The notes below the pieces were generated by a model. That model saw only the letters and a program-made list of their open reading frames with translations, made no database searches and was not told where the DNA came from. Both the position numbers and the translations under genes were made by a program. Of a DNA stretch of 64,000 nucleotides, positions 11,800 to 23,860 are shown in pieces. Origin of the DNA: Hanleya hanleyi (taxonomy: Eukaryota; Mollusca; Polyplacophora; Lepidopleurida; Hanleyidae); contig JAVTVY010036978.1 in NCBI GenBank assembly GCA_036873755.1, positions 62,001 to 126,000 of the forward strand. The letters are read 5' to 3'. Every line of letters starts with the position of its first letter. Position 1 is the stretch's first letter.

Positions 11800-12808
11800 G
11801 CTGATACTATACTACTTCTTGAATTCACAAATTCAGACAATGTATAAATTTAGAACTATGTTGCAAAGCTGGAATGTAAACAAAGCTCCCGGACAGGCCC
11901 TCAATTTCAGTTATGGAGCGGAACGATAATAGGAAAAACGCAACAGAAAGCCTTTGCGAAATCAAGGATTAACAATGAAATATTTATTTACAATACTAAA
12001 ATCATATACAAATTAAGTTAGGTCAATAAAGCAAATAAATGAGAAATATAGTCTTACTGTTCAATGCTATACCGGTGTATCTCTCACAGTCCGTACTAAA
12101 GTGCAAATCTCTATACAGTCCGTGTCGACGCGCAGAAGTCGCGTTCCTGTATTTTGATAGTCCACACCGCTCAGCTGTTGTCCAGTTTCCGTCAGTTCAA
12201 TCACGTAGATAATACAGCGGTCAAACACAGGAGTAATCCAACAGGAATATACAATCCAGCAGTAATCTCAGGCACAGGCAATATCCAGTAGCACAATCTA
12301 ATGCACCCACATAGAAGCCAGCTAGAATCCCTTCCCGATCACTAAACGTCCGGCTTTTTATACTCTATCGGGCATTCGAGATTATTCTATCAAATCAAGA
12401 AACTTCCATCGATACAGCATGGACGTATGATCTAACCCAGATACCATCACAACAACTTCTAGAAAGCTCGAAATAATTAACCCACAAAACAGTATGTATA
12501 CAAGCGTAGGCTTGTGCAGATGGCGCTGCGACCCAATTACCGGCGTCATATGGGTCTCTTCGTGCGTCGGCCATTTGCAATTTTGTTAAGTCGGTCACGA
12601 CAGCTTCGAGAAAACTCCAGATAGATGAATCACATAATACGTAGCTCGATTATTCTAGAAATGTCCACAGTGTCTACGTTACCAAGACACCACGCGCACA
12701 CAAGTAGCCAGACCGAACATGGCCCGGCGATGACGTCATCTGGGATCACCAAGTCTCAAAATGTTTTATTCCGTGGTGTGAATGGATTGATACATACACC
12801 TTGTTGAC
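11800..12808 (-). promoter_or_regulatory. LTR-type promoter region, second copy
   Basis: This duplicates 3068-4076. The minus-strand TATAAAAAG box is at 12362-12354 and the CRE palindrome is near 12732. The core promoter is unchanged between the copies. Confidence 0.5.
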
Positions 12809-12971
12809 GCGTTAGTATTATATTCTAGCATTGTACAATCTCTCACAAAAGGTAAAATATTTAATCCATGAAGCACTGCTGTTAGACCTAGAAATGCAAT
12901 AGTGTCAGTGAATAATTCTAAACAAATAATAATGTGTAAAACCAAAAAATGTTATGTATTCATGAAGCAAT

Positions 12972-13024
12972 ATATGACTGCTGAACGCGACGTTAAACGT
13001 AATTCTCTCTCTCTCTCTCTCGTT
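12972..13024 (+). repeat. SINE 3' tail, second copy
   Basis: Duplicate of 4240-4292, with the same 'gaacgcgacgttaaac' followed by (tc)n. Confidence 0.6.
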
Positions 13025-13226
13025 AATGTAATCGACTGAGTGCTGTCTCTTATGATTCAAATTATACAAGGGCAACATAGTTTCTGCCCTGATCATATTT
13101 CTTAATTTTCCCTTGGGTATAGTTCTAGATTGCACGGTTACCATGGCCGCTGAGCTGAGTTGAGCTGTAACAATAGTATTGCTGTCCTAAATGTGTATGA
13201 AGTAGTGTTGCTCATTCAGAATTCCT

Positions 13227-13662
13227 CCGTCAGATATATATTCCAGTGAGACCTGCATATGGGGTGTACATTTCTCGCCTAGTTGCATTTGCTAGATCCT
13301 GTGTTAAATGTGACGAAACTTATAAAACAGGGCTATACCGCCAAGCGCCTCCACCCAAAGTTTCTCAAATTTTGGCGATACAAAACTTGACTGAGATACA
13401 TCATTCTCTAGACGAAGATTTTACAACGAATATTATGGATTAAATATACGGATACGGATAAGATATTTTTGGAACATCATGATGACTATTGACCGTTTCT
13501 CTCAAGATCTATGGCGGTACATTTCGTAACGTGTGTCTAATTCCGCTCAACTCGGGGCTAGGGGCCGTATGAGCCTATGTATTTCAAGATCCTCATGGTG
13601 TTCATATGAACAGTCACAATCGAAGCGTGACTGAGATACATCATACTCCAGATAACGACTTG
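13227..13662 (+). mobile_element. Penelope-like 3' end (plus), second copy
   Basis: Duplicate of 4495-4930. The YGVYISRLVAFARSCVKC block reads from 13246 and the 3' tail from about 13522. Confidence 0.75.
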
Positions 13663-14472
13663 TATTGACGGATTAGACGCTTGTAATTACAAGCGTATGG
13701 GTTGTCATTCATAATTCAGCCGTCGTCCATTAAAGAATATCCGAGTCCACAATCCAAAGACCTATTCCATATTCCATATAACAGTATTAGCACCAAATTC
13801 AAAAAGACAATCTTAGTATACATACACATAGGCTAATTTCCTGCAAGAGAGAAAGGGCCAACAACTTTCAATGATGCCATCGAGAAATCTTGATGTTCTA
13901 AAAATATCAAATCCGTATCGCTGATCAGTATTCTTAATTCGTATGATTTTATTTGTAAAGTTGTTATCTGGAGTATGATGTATCTCGATTTCACGCTTCG
14001 ATTGTGACTGTTCATATGAACACCATGAGGATCGTGAAATACATAGGCTCATACGGCCCCTAGCCCCGTGTTAAGCGGAATTAGACTCAAGTTACGAAAT
14101 GTACCGCCATAGATCTTGCACTCTGCTCTCGTATTTTGCTATCAGCATGCGATATGTATAACCAGATTTGAGAAAATTGAGTGCAGGCGTTTGATGATAT
14201 AGCTCTGTTTTATAAGTTTCGGCAATAATGTTTTGTGGCGTTGATTAAAATCGTTACATTTAACACAGGATCTAGTAAATGCTACCATGCGAGATATATA
14301 TACGCCATATGCAGGTCCCTCGGGCATATTACTGTCCAGATAGAGATAATTTACGATGTCTAAATTGTAATCATCTCTTTTCTCGTTATGTAGACCAGAG
14401 AGAAAGCCCGCTTCATAAAAACCTATCAAATCATCGAACGTTTCAGAGACACGGAGACAGGTCGACAAGTTT
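13662..14472 (-). mobile_element. Penelope-like 3' end with cassette (minus), second copy
   Basis: Duplicate of 4930-5740. The reverse-transcriptase-derived block is at 14468-14142 on the minus strand, the tail at 14132-13992, and the exon-like cassette with its 'ctcttgcag' acceptor at 13992-13690. Confidence 0.75.
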
Positions 14473-14496
14473 TAACAGGGCTTCTACGTTGGATAT

Positions 14497-15644
14497 ATGT
14501 GTTCACTACACGAAAATTCTGAGGAATGCGTGAAGTCAGAATTAGACTTATTTAGTGTACCGTACACACAAACATCTGTTGAAAAAACCCGTTTTCACAC
14601 GTGAAGACTCTATTGGATTCAATATTAGAGTTCAGACTACATAGATTTGTCACAGACAAAGTTGTGTTCGATGGGAGTGATATTAATGAAGATGAGGTAG
14701 TTCTTCCAGTTAATATGACCCTGGACAGTTTGTTTGGACAAGTTCAAACGTACTTGAACGGGTGATTGATGAAACCTCACAAAACCTCACGCCCATCGTG
14801 CTTTTCAGAAGAGGACGAGGACAATCGGTTTGTCGACAATGGCCACATCGATCTATTAACAAGAGCACGCCTTATGGCAAAAAGCAAGACAATAGTGATG
14901 TTGGGAAGCGTGCACTGCGATTTGATGGCCCAGAACAAGTTATAACTCAGCGGACTGGATGTAAAACTAAACTTTATTTGAAATCCATATTTCTTTGTGC
15001 TAATGACAGACCCAGTGGATGCTGGATATAAATTAATGGTGATCGTCGCTTCGCTGTTTACTAGAAGAGTTACAGTGAGTTCTGCAGTACGTCTCGGTCA
15101 TGAGAAGACTTTGCACCGCGGTTGTGCTTATTACCATATACGTCACATAGATGTCAAAGATTTCAACCTCCCGACCGGAAACAGAAAGGGTCAAATCGGA
15201 AACCTGTAACATGGTCAAATTGATCGACGAGTGGTTGTCGGTTTGGTGGACGATGATGGTTTCAGCGAGACATTTGGGATAAATCCGTTCAACTTTAACC
15301 ACAAAAATATGAATTTTATAGCTGTCTATAAGGATGGGATTTAGATACCCTCCAGAGCCCTGGAACTTGGTTACGAAGAATGCGATTATATTCAAAGCTG
15401 CATGACGCTATTCCTAGGTGGAAATAAACTCTTTCGGGACATTTGACACAACTACATGACTACCCTTACAGGTCGTGTTTATATATCTTCGACCTCACAA
15501 CAGATAACTACAACAGAAGAACATTGGTCTCTTTATCAAAGCGGCAACATGAGACTCGAAATAAAGTTTTCAAACCTTTGACCAGAACAGCTAGCATGAT
15601 CGTTTTTGAGAATTTGACAATATTATACAGATATACAAACAGAG
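14497..15644 (+). pseudogene. Polinton minor capsid pseudogene, second copy
   Basis: Duplicate of 5765-6912 with the same stops and frame changes and only a few base differences (for example, near 14667 and 14720). The duplication breakpoint falls about 70 bases after its recognisable end. Confidence 0.75.
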
Positions 15645-15716
15645 AAATGTAACACTAGGCTGCTGATAGTAAAATATGGACTCCACGCAAATAAACCAAA
15701 TGTTTGTGGGGGATAT

Positions 15717-17082
15717 GCACGTGCGAGAGAACAATTATATGGGAGTGTTTACCAAAGACGATATACCAGATCACAATCATTATTGTTAATGTTACGTTAC
15801 AAATATTGATAAAAGTTATAAAGTAGAACGCACTTAGTTTCATTTTATAATATTGCTTCATCAAAGTTGTAGTTTTTTGATAGTTACGGAAATTCATCTG
15901 ATGTTTACGGATGCTGGAATATAGCACCGACAAAAGTAAGCAAAGTATTGCATAACCCATATAAACTACACGTGAATAGACTACCGTGTATGATCAGTAT
16001 TCTGTAATTTATCTCCTTCGTCGCTGTATGGATATACAGTTGTTTTATGTTTCCCAATTGTTCTTTGAAAATAGAGAGACCGACGATCTATCTGTAAATA
16101 AAGCTGTTAGTGGCACAAACTACTTTCCTATATGCGACCTTGTTTTTGTAAAGGACGAAGTTTCCAACGTGAGATAATATACACAATAAGCATATTTCAT
16201 TGAAATAGATATTACAAACTATAAATAGTTTCAATGATTCATTCTCGTTTATTAGACAAATTTATGATTTAAAAATGCAACCAATTAGCTAGAGTGGTTA
16301 AAAGTTTTTCGTTTATATCGCCTAGTTCTTCGTAAGCTCGATGTGTCCGTAGCAGGGGTTTCCTTAGAGCTGACAACATCCTATGTTTGGGTGCCCGTTT
16401 CAGAATTCAAACGACGACTTTTACTTCATATCCAAATGTATGTTATTCTGAGGAACTGCAGATTCTTAGCGAACAATCTCCAACCTACTGGTTGAAACGT
16501 CTTTCTTTCGATCAATACGCCGTGCACTAATCCTGGTCGTAAAAGTTAGAAATCGTTTGTCCATTCAGAGTTATCTCCCTCGGGTATTGCGGGATATATT
16601 TCGAATTTTATCTGATCCGACTTTTCCGACCATACGATGCAAGCATATTCCGACCATACTGCTACAAGTTATAGAAGAGAACTCAATATCCCATCTTCTG
16701 AAGTGGTATTGTTAGGGTTAGTCCTCTGAGTCGATCCAAATAGATGATTGCTGGTAGCACCAATTGCACAGCAGCGTTGTTGTATATAACTGAAAAGTCG
16801 TTGGACGATTTTTCAATAATATTTTTCTTAGTTTAGGTGGAGACTAGGCCTCGTGTCGTTGCAATCGTACAGACACTATGAATGGCCTGATACAAATTTG
16901 GACGTATATTAAAAGAGTTATTTGTAACGCTTGATAGATTTCGGAGGTCAGCTTTTTCAAGTTTAGTGAGATAAGTACATATTATCGTGGCTTTTTCTTT
17001 GTCAAATCGCGTGATATCCACGCGCATTCATTTTGATTCATACAATTGCTAACTCTAACCCCTTTTCGATAACAAAGCGGGA
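15717..17082. other. No gene recognised
   Basis: This is single-copy AT-rich sequence between the duplication end and the SINE. Short ORFs on both strands (for example, at 15986-16177) have no recognisable motif. I see no repeat structure. Confidence 0.5.
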
Positions 17083-17350
17083 AACTCGGTGGCCGAATGG
17101 TCTAATGCGCTTCGCTGATGTCCGATAGCCTAATACCGCTGAACCGGCACGGGTTCGAGCCCAGCTGGTCCATGTGTGAAAGTTTGTCAGCTACTTGCCG
17201 ACGGGCGGTAGTTCTCTCCGGGTACTCTGGATTCCTCCACCAACCAATCTGACTGTCACCATATGAGTGATCTGTATGTGTACGTATTCCTGGGTGGAAC
17301 GTGACGATACCAGCTGTGCCAAAAATAACCACGCAGAAAAGGTCCAGGAT
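17083..17350 (+). mobile_element. tRNA-derived SINE
   Basis: A tRNA-like head has a polymerase III A box (GGTGGCCGAATGG, 17089) and a B box (GGGTTCGAGCCC, 17151-17162) at the right distance for a class II (Leu/Ser-like) tRNA. A central domain follows that resembles the 'ttctccgggtactc...cctccaccaa' block shared by many metazoan SINEs. The head carries extra bases and cannot fold as a normal tRNA, so it is not a tRNA gene. Confidence 0.72.
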
Positions 17351-17517
17351 TCGTATAGTCACCATATTCATTTATACAGGAATCTCCTACTTGGGAATAT
17401 AAATATAGTGCGTCTCAGCGGGAATATATCAGGACGCACTCGATAGTCCTCAATGTTGTTCGGTTTCAACTCCAGAAACGGATGGTTAGTTGCGTCTGCG
17501 AAGACCCGTTTGATCAG

Positions 17518-17883
17518 TGTGCGTGACTGAGGTACATCATATCGATTAAGAAAACGGATTTGATATTTTTGAAACATCTTGATGTCTTGCAGGCATCAGA
17601 GAAAACTGTTAACCGCTTCTCTCTTGCAGGAAATTGGCCTATGTTTATGTATACTATGATTGTCTTTTTGAATTTGGTGCTAATACTGTTATGTGGAAAA
17701 TGGAATAGGTCTTTGGATTATGGACGCAGATATTCTCTAATGGACGACGGCTGGATTATGAATGACGGACTAGACGCTTGTAATAAAAAAGATCTTGCAT
17801 GTCCCTCTAATTTTGGATTATGGACGTGAATCTTCTTTAATGGACGACGGCCGAATTATGAATGACGGACCAGACGCTTGTAA
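17518..17883 (+). mobile_element. Penelope 3' cassette with signal-peptide-like ORF
   Basis: This begins with the end of the Penelope 3' tail ('gcgtgactgaggtacatcat'). A polypyrimidine tract and 'ctcttgcag' follow, then from 17641 an ORF: MFMYTMIVFLNLVLILLCG (a signal-peptide-like stretch), then RSLDYGRRYSLMDDGW, ending near DACN. The last 70 bases are repeated in tandem at 17812-17883. Other copies lie at 55920-56195 and, inverted and broken, at 4960-5260, 13690-13992 and 51020-51260. Confidence 0.65.
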
Positions 17884-18262
17884 TAGATCCATCTGTTTAC
17901 CTAAAAACCATATTTGATCTGTTAAACTTGGAGTTAAAAAAACACGATATATTGATCGTTCGATCAACCCTTCGACACTCTTTACCTTTGGGAACTAAAT
18001 TTTGCAGAATATAAATCACCGACAAATTACAATGCCTGTCTCTGAGAATAAACGAATTTAAGTGTTATCATAGGTTGTCATTTATCAAACAATATCGGGT
18101 GTCGGGGTTGAGTTTTTGGAATAAGTCTTTCGGCAGTCCCTCTTCAAACTCTAAATTAGGATTTTTTGTCCGACTTCACAGTGGAGTGGTTATGGTTTTC
18201 CTTAACACCATAAGGTTGTGGTTGTGGTTGTTGACTGAAATTGTGTGCATATCATATTCGCC
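17884..18262. other. No gene recognised
   Basis: AT-rich sequence. The ORF at 18075-18326 has no recognisable domain and overlaps the dispersed repeat that follows. Confidence 0.45.
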
Positions 18263-18560
18263 GTTAAATTACAACACATATAAGGGAAGTGGGAAGAGGT
18301 GCCGACATACTGACTGCGTCACATGACTTCACAGAATAGTCTTCCGGTTAACCTATTCTAAAGCACATACCAAGAATCTAACGATTCATGATATATGTTG
18401 TATCTCAGGTACGCTTTTATTGTACCTGTTTATGTATGTGGCAACTTGGATGATATGACCACACGGTTCCTAGCACCAGCATAAGCGGTATTAGATACAA
18501 ATCTAGATTGCTATGATGGAAATGCTCTGACAACTCGTATACTGGTAATAGGTGAGCTGT
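18263..18560 (-). repeat. Dispersed repeat with Penelope-tail motif
   Basis: About 300 bases match 40965-41258 in inverted orientation with few differences. It contains the Penelope-tail signature in reverse ('cacacggttcctagcaccagcataagcgg'-type; marker 'ggcccctagcaccgg' in better copies). Relatives lie at 20195-20500, 21500-21800, 22725-22960, 32100-32470 and 37940-38235. Strand is given relative to the Penelope sense. Confidence 0.75.
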
Positions 18561-19570
18561 TACGGACCAACGCCCGCTTGCCGCCAGATGTTGGGCCTAC
18601 TATGATGAAGCTGGTAGGATGATATAGCTTTAATGCACACATGTTGGCGCGTAGACGAATTATATTTTTTGTCAATACACAGTTAAATACAAACGAGTCA
18701 GGTTGGACAAAGAAGTCATAGAAACCAATAAAGGTGTATATTTTATAATTAGGATTGCGTTTAATTGTTTAGTATAAAAAGTTGTGCTCTAACTATTTAC
18801 GAATACGAATATTATATTCTATTTCCGTCTCACCAAAACCTATTTTTTCATATTTCAAATACACAGCAACCAAATAAGATATACTACTAAAAGTTGTATT
18901 TAAAACATTTACGTCTAGTTTTTAGATTTCAAATACACGAAAACCAATTAAATCATTTCAAATTTACCAAAATTTATATCCCTTTAGTTGCACTTTCACA
19001 AAACCCAAACTCGAATTGTTTAAAGGGATAAATATATACACCCACATCAGTTATTTACAATTTGTTTCCTTATTCGTTCGTGCTTGAAAATACAACGTTC
19101 ATATTTTGAAATAGGACACATACATGTTTTGTATCGCACATACACCAATATTTATAGAATGCAACCAGTTAATCATATTCTGAAATCACCAAAATTATAA
19201 TTTCCAAAATTTCAGTTGTACAACTAATACGCGCCCCATTTCTTAATAACTAAATACGTTGTTGACACCCATTCTAAATACTTTTCCGGTGTAACTTAAT
19301 TGCTATATTTGTTTATTTTTCCCTTACCAAAGCGTTGGTATTCGAAAGCATCGTCACGCGAGAACCAGATTCGCGAAATATTCCTCTCTGAGCTCTGGTT
19401 TGACCAGCGAGTCGAGGTTATGGCGACTTTAAGCTATATAGGCTGAGTCTATGTCAATTTCAGAATACTCAACATCGTCTCTACCTATTATATGTATTTG
19501 TCTATACAATCAGAGTAGGACTCCAACATACTTCGTTACAGTCGTCAGCTACAGCATACAAAGTTGCTTA
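18561..19570. other. No gene; very AT-rich
   Basis: Mostly A/T. A weak periodic motif of the form 'tttcaaatacac..aaaccaa' recurs between 18840 and 19200, which may be an old tandem array. No coding signal was seen. Confidence 0.45.
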
Positions 19571-20845
19571 TTGACAAAGTTATCCACCTTTTGTCGAAGC
19601 AAACCACTACTAGAATATGTTGCTCCTTGTTTTCAAGGTTTGCCGAATACGCAGTTGCCAAGCAATTTCATGATTTCCTCCTTCCGTTTCTAGGATTTGT
19701 CAACGTTACGTCACGTCTAGCTTCTGTCATCCTGTCACCAAAGGTTATGAACGAAGGACTGAGAGTACATTCCATAACTTGATGAATTTAAGTTAATCTA
19801 AGTCCGTGCGATAGTTAACAACAAAGCAAAGGTGAAGCCAGCAGTACTTTTCAACCGAACATATTCCTTATTAAAGAACCCAGAGGTTGTGTTACATATC
19901 CGTTCATACAAATCAGTTAAAAATATAAATTATCTAAAATAATCACAGAAATGTATCAATCCTATTTGACTAAAACGGATGAGTGTGAAAATGAGATTAG
20001 ATTCTGTGAATATTGGACTCGTAGTAAACAATGGAATGGCGCCCCTATCATAATTAGATCAAGTATCACCACATGGTGAAGAAAAGGGAAAGACGGCCAT
20101 TCGGAGGTCTATTGCATAACGCCCTAGTCACTGAATGAATGGTAAACCCAAGTTAATCAAGTTTTATTACGACATACAGTCCTGAACAAAAAGACGGATG
20201 CCGGAGCACTGACCAGAAGTCCTATGACCCAACAGGCAAATATACTGACTGCATATTTCTAAAAACACCATAAGAATCAAAAGTGATCCCTGTGAGGATT
20301 TGTATCCTAGCCACGCCTTTATTGTAGTGGTTCATGTGGACATCTTGAATGCCATAATCACGCACACGTATAGGCCATCTGGAACCAGGGATAGGTCCTC
20401 TAAACTTTAGATTGTAAATGATTAAGTGGTGTGTAGAACAAAGGAATACATTTGCCAAATATATGTTCATCCAAAATACACAGCATAACTTCACTTACAT
20501 CTATGTAAACATAACCTTAACAAAATAAAGAAAATATTCCTAGCAAGTTAGTTTAAAAAGGCTATAGGGCTTAAACTTGGAAAAGATAGAGAACTTTTCA
20601 CTTAATTTACCACATGTATTGCTCGATATTATTTCCCTCAACATGTCATTCGCGACAGCTCGGCCGATTTCGGTAAATTCATCGGCGCATTAATGTTGTA
20701 GGGATTTTACAGCTCTCAGCTGTAAACCTTGATCCGGCGGACGTGTGACGAAGCACACATTGAAGAATGTGTGTCCACTCACATAGACCTGGCAATATTT
20801 ATCCCTTTCCTTCGGGGGACATATATAAATGAATTGAATATTCCC
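19571..20845. repeat. 1.3-kb tandem duplication, copy 1
   Basis: It starts 'ttgacaaagttatccacctt' and ends just before the same phrase at 20846. Roughly 90% of bases match the next unit. It includes a diverged member of the dispersed Penelope-tail family near 20195-20500. No protein domain was recognised. Confidence 0.85.
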
Positions 20846-22143
20846 TTGACAAAGTTATCCACCTTTTGTAAAAGCAAACCACTACCAGACTATGTTGCTT
20901 CTTGTTTGTCAAGGTTTGCCGTATACGCAGTTGCCAAGCAATTTCATAGTTTCCTCTTTTAGTTTCTAGGGTTTGTCAACGTCACGTCACGTCTAGCTTC
21001 TGTCATCCTGTCATCAAAGGTTATGAACGAAGGACTGAGAGTACATTCCATAACTTGATGAATTTAAGTTAACCTGAGTCCGGGCGATAGTTATCAACGA
21101 AGTAAAGGTGAAGCCAGCAGCACTTTTCCACCGAACATATTCCTTATTAAAGAAGGCAGAGGTTGTGTCACATATCCGTTCATACAAATCACTTAAAATT
21201 ATCAATTATTTAAAATAATCACTCAAATGTATCAATCCTACTTGACTGAAACGGATGAGTGTGAAAATGGGATTAGATTCTGTGAATATTGGACTCGTTG
21301 TAAACAATGGAATGGCGCCCCTATCATAATTAGATCAAATATCATCACATGGTGAAGAAAAGGGAAAGACGACCCTTCTGAGGTCTATCACATAACACCC
21401 TAGTCACCGAATGAATGGTAAATCGAAGTTAATCAAGTTTTATTACAACGTACAGTCCTGAACAAAAGACTAAATAGTTAAACGTAACATTAAAAGGGTT
21501 GTGGAAAACGATGCCGGAGCACTAACCAGAAGTCCTATGACCCAGTAGGCAAATATACTGACTGCATATTTCTGAAAACACAACAAGAATCAAAAGTGAT
21601 CCCTGTGATGATTTGTATCCTAGCCTCGCCTATATTGTAGTGGTTCATGTGGATATCTTGAATGACATTATCACGCACACGTATAGGCCATCTCGAACCA
21701 GGGATAGGTCCTCTTTACTTTAGATTGTACATGGAATTGTGGTTTGTAGAACAAAGGAATACATTTGCCAGATAGATGTTCATCCAAAATACACAGCATA
21801 ACCTCACTTACATATATGTAAACATAACCTTAACAAAATAAGGCAAATATTCTTAGCAAATTGGTTTACAAAGTCTATAGGGCTTAAACATGAAAAAATA
21901 GAGATTTTCTCACCTAATTTACCACATGTATTGCTCGATATTATTTCGCGACAGCTCATTCGCGACAGCTCGGCCGATTCCGACAAATTCACCTGACGTC
22001 GCGCATTAATGTTGTATAAAGCTCTCAGCTGTAAACCTTGATCCGACGGATTGAGGAATGTGTGTCCACTCACATAGACCTGGTAATATTTATCCTTTTT
22101 CTTGAGGAAAAAATTATATCTAAATGAATTGGATATTCCCTTG
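20846..22143. repeat. 1.3-kb tandem duplication, copy 2
   Basis: This is the second unit, ending 'aatgaattggatattccc' as unit 1 ends 'aatgaattgaatattccc'. Small indels exist, for example an extra 35 bases near 21465-21505. Its much greater divergence than the 8.7-kb duplication shows it is older. Confidence 0.85.
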
Positions 22144-22724
22144 ATTCTGTTCCCGAAAGATCTCGTCTAATTTGAGGTGTTTGTCTTGGTTTTTCATCTC
22201 CGGTCGACCCTCATGGCAACGGTAGTCCTAGGGCCGACATGCACTGCTCGGAGTTTCGTCGTGATGCAGGGCTTGAAAGGAGTTTCAACATATCAGTGCG
22301 GGGCGAGTCACAATAGCTACATTATAGTACGACACCTTGCCGAGTGCTCAAATTGTATTAAATTCTTGTCCGGGCTATATATTGGTTAGTATTTTGCTAA
22401 CAATTTTGAATCGTGAATGATACATGCTTAGTCAAAACGTTTTATTTTGTCTCGGTTGCCAGGTTTGTAACTTGATAACATTAGCTCTAAGTGAGCTATT
22501 TATCGGCAAAACATGAGAACGTGTTATAACAAAGACAACGAAGGTATGCTATATATACGAGTAAGAAGATATCACAATTTCTAAAGCAATCATATACATG
22601 TAGTGGATATTATAGATAATACCAAGCTATAGTTAAGACTTTATATCTGATTATATACATTTTAATATTAGTACATGTAACAACGAAACTAGACACGACA
22701 AGCATTTGTATAGAACGCCTACAC
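22144..22724. other. No gene recognised
   Basis: A 58-codon ORF from ATG 22213 (MATVVLGPTCTARSF...) is somewhat less AT-rich than its surroundings but has no recognisable domain or convincing splice donor. Confidence 0.4.
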
Positions 22725-22960
22725 ATTGGAGCGATATGCAAGCGCTGGGAAGAATTGACAACGTCTGGTGACTAAAAAGCAACCATGTGACACTACAGGA
22801 AAGCATCCCTCAGTACCTAACGTTCAGAACCGAGAATACGGTGAGTTCTCGGACGTAGCCTTAGTATCTCAGCCGCGCATTTATTGCAGCTGTTCATGTG
22901 GTTATGAACTCATGACTCATGACTCATTTGCAGGTAGAGATCTTGAGTAGTCTGTGGAAG
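22725..22960 (-). repeat. Dispersed Penelope-tail family member
   Basis: It shares 'gactaaaaagcaaccatgtgac', 'caggaaagcatccctc' and 'tctcagccgcgcatttattg' with copies at 32100-32470 and 37940-38235. Confidence 0.65.
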
Positions 22961-23640
22961 TCTTTGAAATAGGAATTTAGTACCTTGTGGATGTGCATTG
23001 TCAGTTTTATATCCAAATGTTGAAAATGATGACCATTCATTCAATCGTTTGTATATTGCCAAATACAAACTTAATGTTAAGGCAGATGGGTCAATGTCCT
23101 ATCTCTAGTGACTAGACGCTTGTGATCTCATGTTCCCAATTATAATCCGTGCATCCTTGAATGTCTATAGTACTCATAACCGTAATTTTTTATTTTAACT
23201 TGTATATGATTTACTTGAAATGGAAAGTTATTTAAACAATACAGCAATGCTATGCTTCAACCTCAGAGATGACCGGAAGTGTAGCCATTTCTGAACGGCA
23301 CGACAAATATCTACGGTTATCAAATTGTTTTCATCCATCACTCTTTAGATTCGTCATACAAAAAATTAACATTGTCCAGATTGTCCAAACGAACCCCTTG
23401 CATCAGATCAGGAAATGTAGTGCTGACATTATGACGAATAGTATCAATCTTATACTTTTCCGCGTAATTATGCCCGCATAGTCAGTTATCTTCGCTGGGG
23501 CCTTTATCTGTACTGTGGACGATCAAGGCCCCGGCGCCAAGCCTTTCCCCAACCCTAGTTTTTGGAAAAATACTGGACGGCTCATATTTGACGAGGCCGC
23601 TCATTACACCCACTAAAATAATTCCATTTTGTGTGATCTT
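22961..23640. other. No gene recognised
   Basis: AT-rich sequence with short ORFs lacking known motifs. No repeat was seen. Confidence 0.45.
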
Positions 23641-23860
23641 ACTTTTATATTCAGTCCTCAGGGGCGTCGTTAGGGGGGGGTCGTCCGGTGCGAACGACCC
23701 CCTCCTTGGACGCGCCAAAAAAAAAACAGAAGAAAAAGCAAAAAAACAACAACAAACAAACCAAAAAAAGAAAAAAAGAAAAACCGGAGAAAACAAAAAC
23801 AAAAACAAAACAAAAAAAGCGAAAGGGAAAAGAAAGAAATAAAAAATGTCTCCAGGCACG
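23641..23860. repeat. Low-complexity G-run and A-rich tract
   Basis: A G8 run and a small palindrome around 'gggggtcgtc..gcgaacgacccc' lead into about 140 bases of nearly pure A with scattered C and G. Lys-rich and Phe-rich ORFs here are composition artefacts. Confidence 0.8.

Larger units (their letters stand above)
8737..12808 (-). mobile_element. Decayed Ty3/Gypsy LTR retrotransposon, unit 2 copy
   Basis: This is the second copy of the Gypsy remnant and is more informative than the first. It includes the integrase C-terminal end up to the YYGP residues, where the TIR element interrupts it. The continuation appears as 25 bases at 6985-7009 on the far side of that element, before the duplication breakpoint. 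The order on the minus strand is LTR-type promoter, gag, protease, integrase. Reverse transcriptase is absent because the breakpoint removed everything beyond the integrase. Confidence 0.8.
6985..15716. repeat. Tandem segmental duplication, unit 2 (complete)
   Basis: This is the complete 8.73-kb unit. From left to right it contains 25 bases of integrase reading frame, the Harbinger-like TIR element (7011-8734), the rest of the minus-strand Gypsy remnant, two Penelope-like 3' ends in inverted orientation, and a Polinton minor-capsid pseudogene. The right breakpoint at 15716 leads into unrelated sequence starting 'gcacgtgcgag'. The duplication joins the interior of an integrase gene to the tail of the Polinton pseudogene, so it is not the transposition product of any single element. 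Confidence 0.93.

Noticed and set aside
17083..17162. tRNA gene
   Set aside because: A and B boxes are present but extra bases spoil the cloverleaf and a SINE central domain follows.
22177..22389. Possible small exon starting MATVVLGPTCTARSF
   Set aside because: No domain, no convincing splice donor and no repeat support; left as unrecognised sequence.
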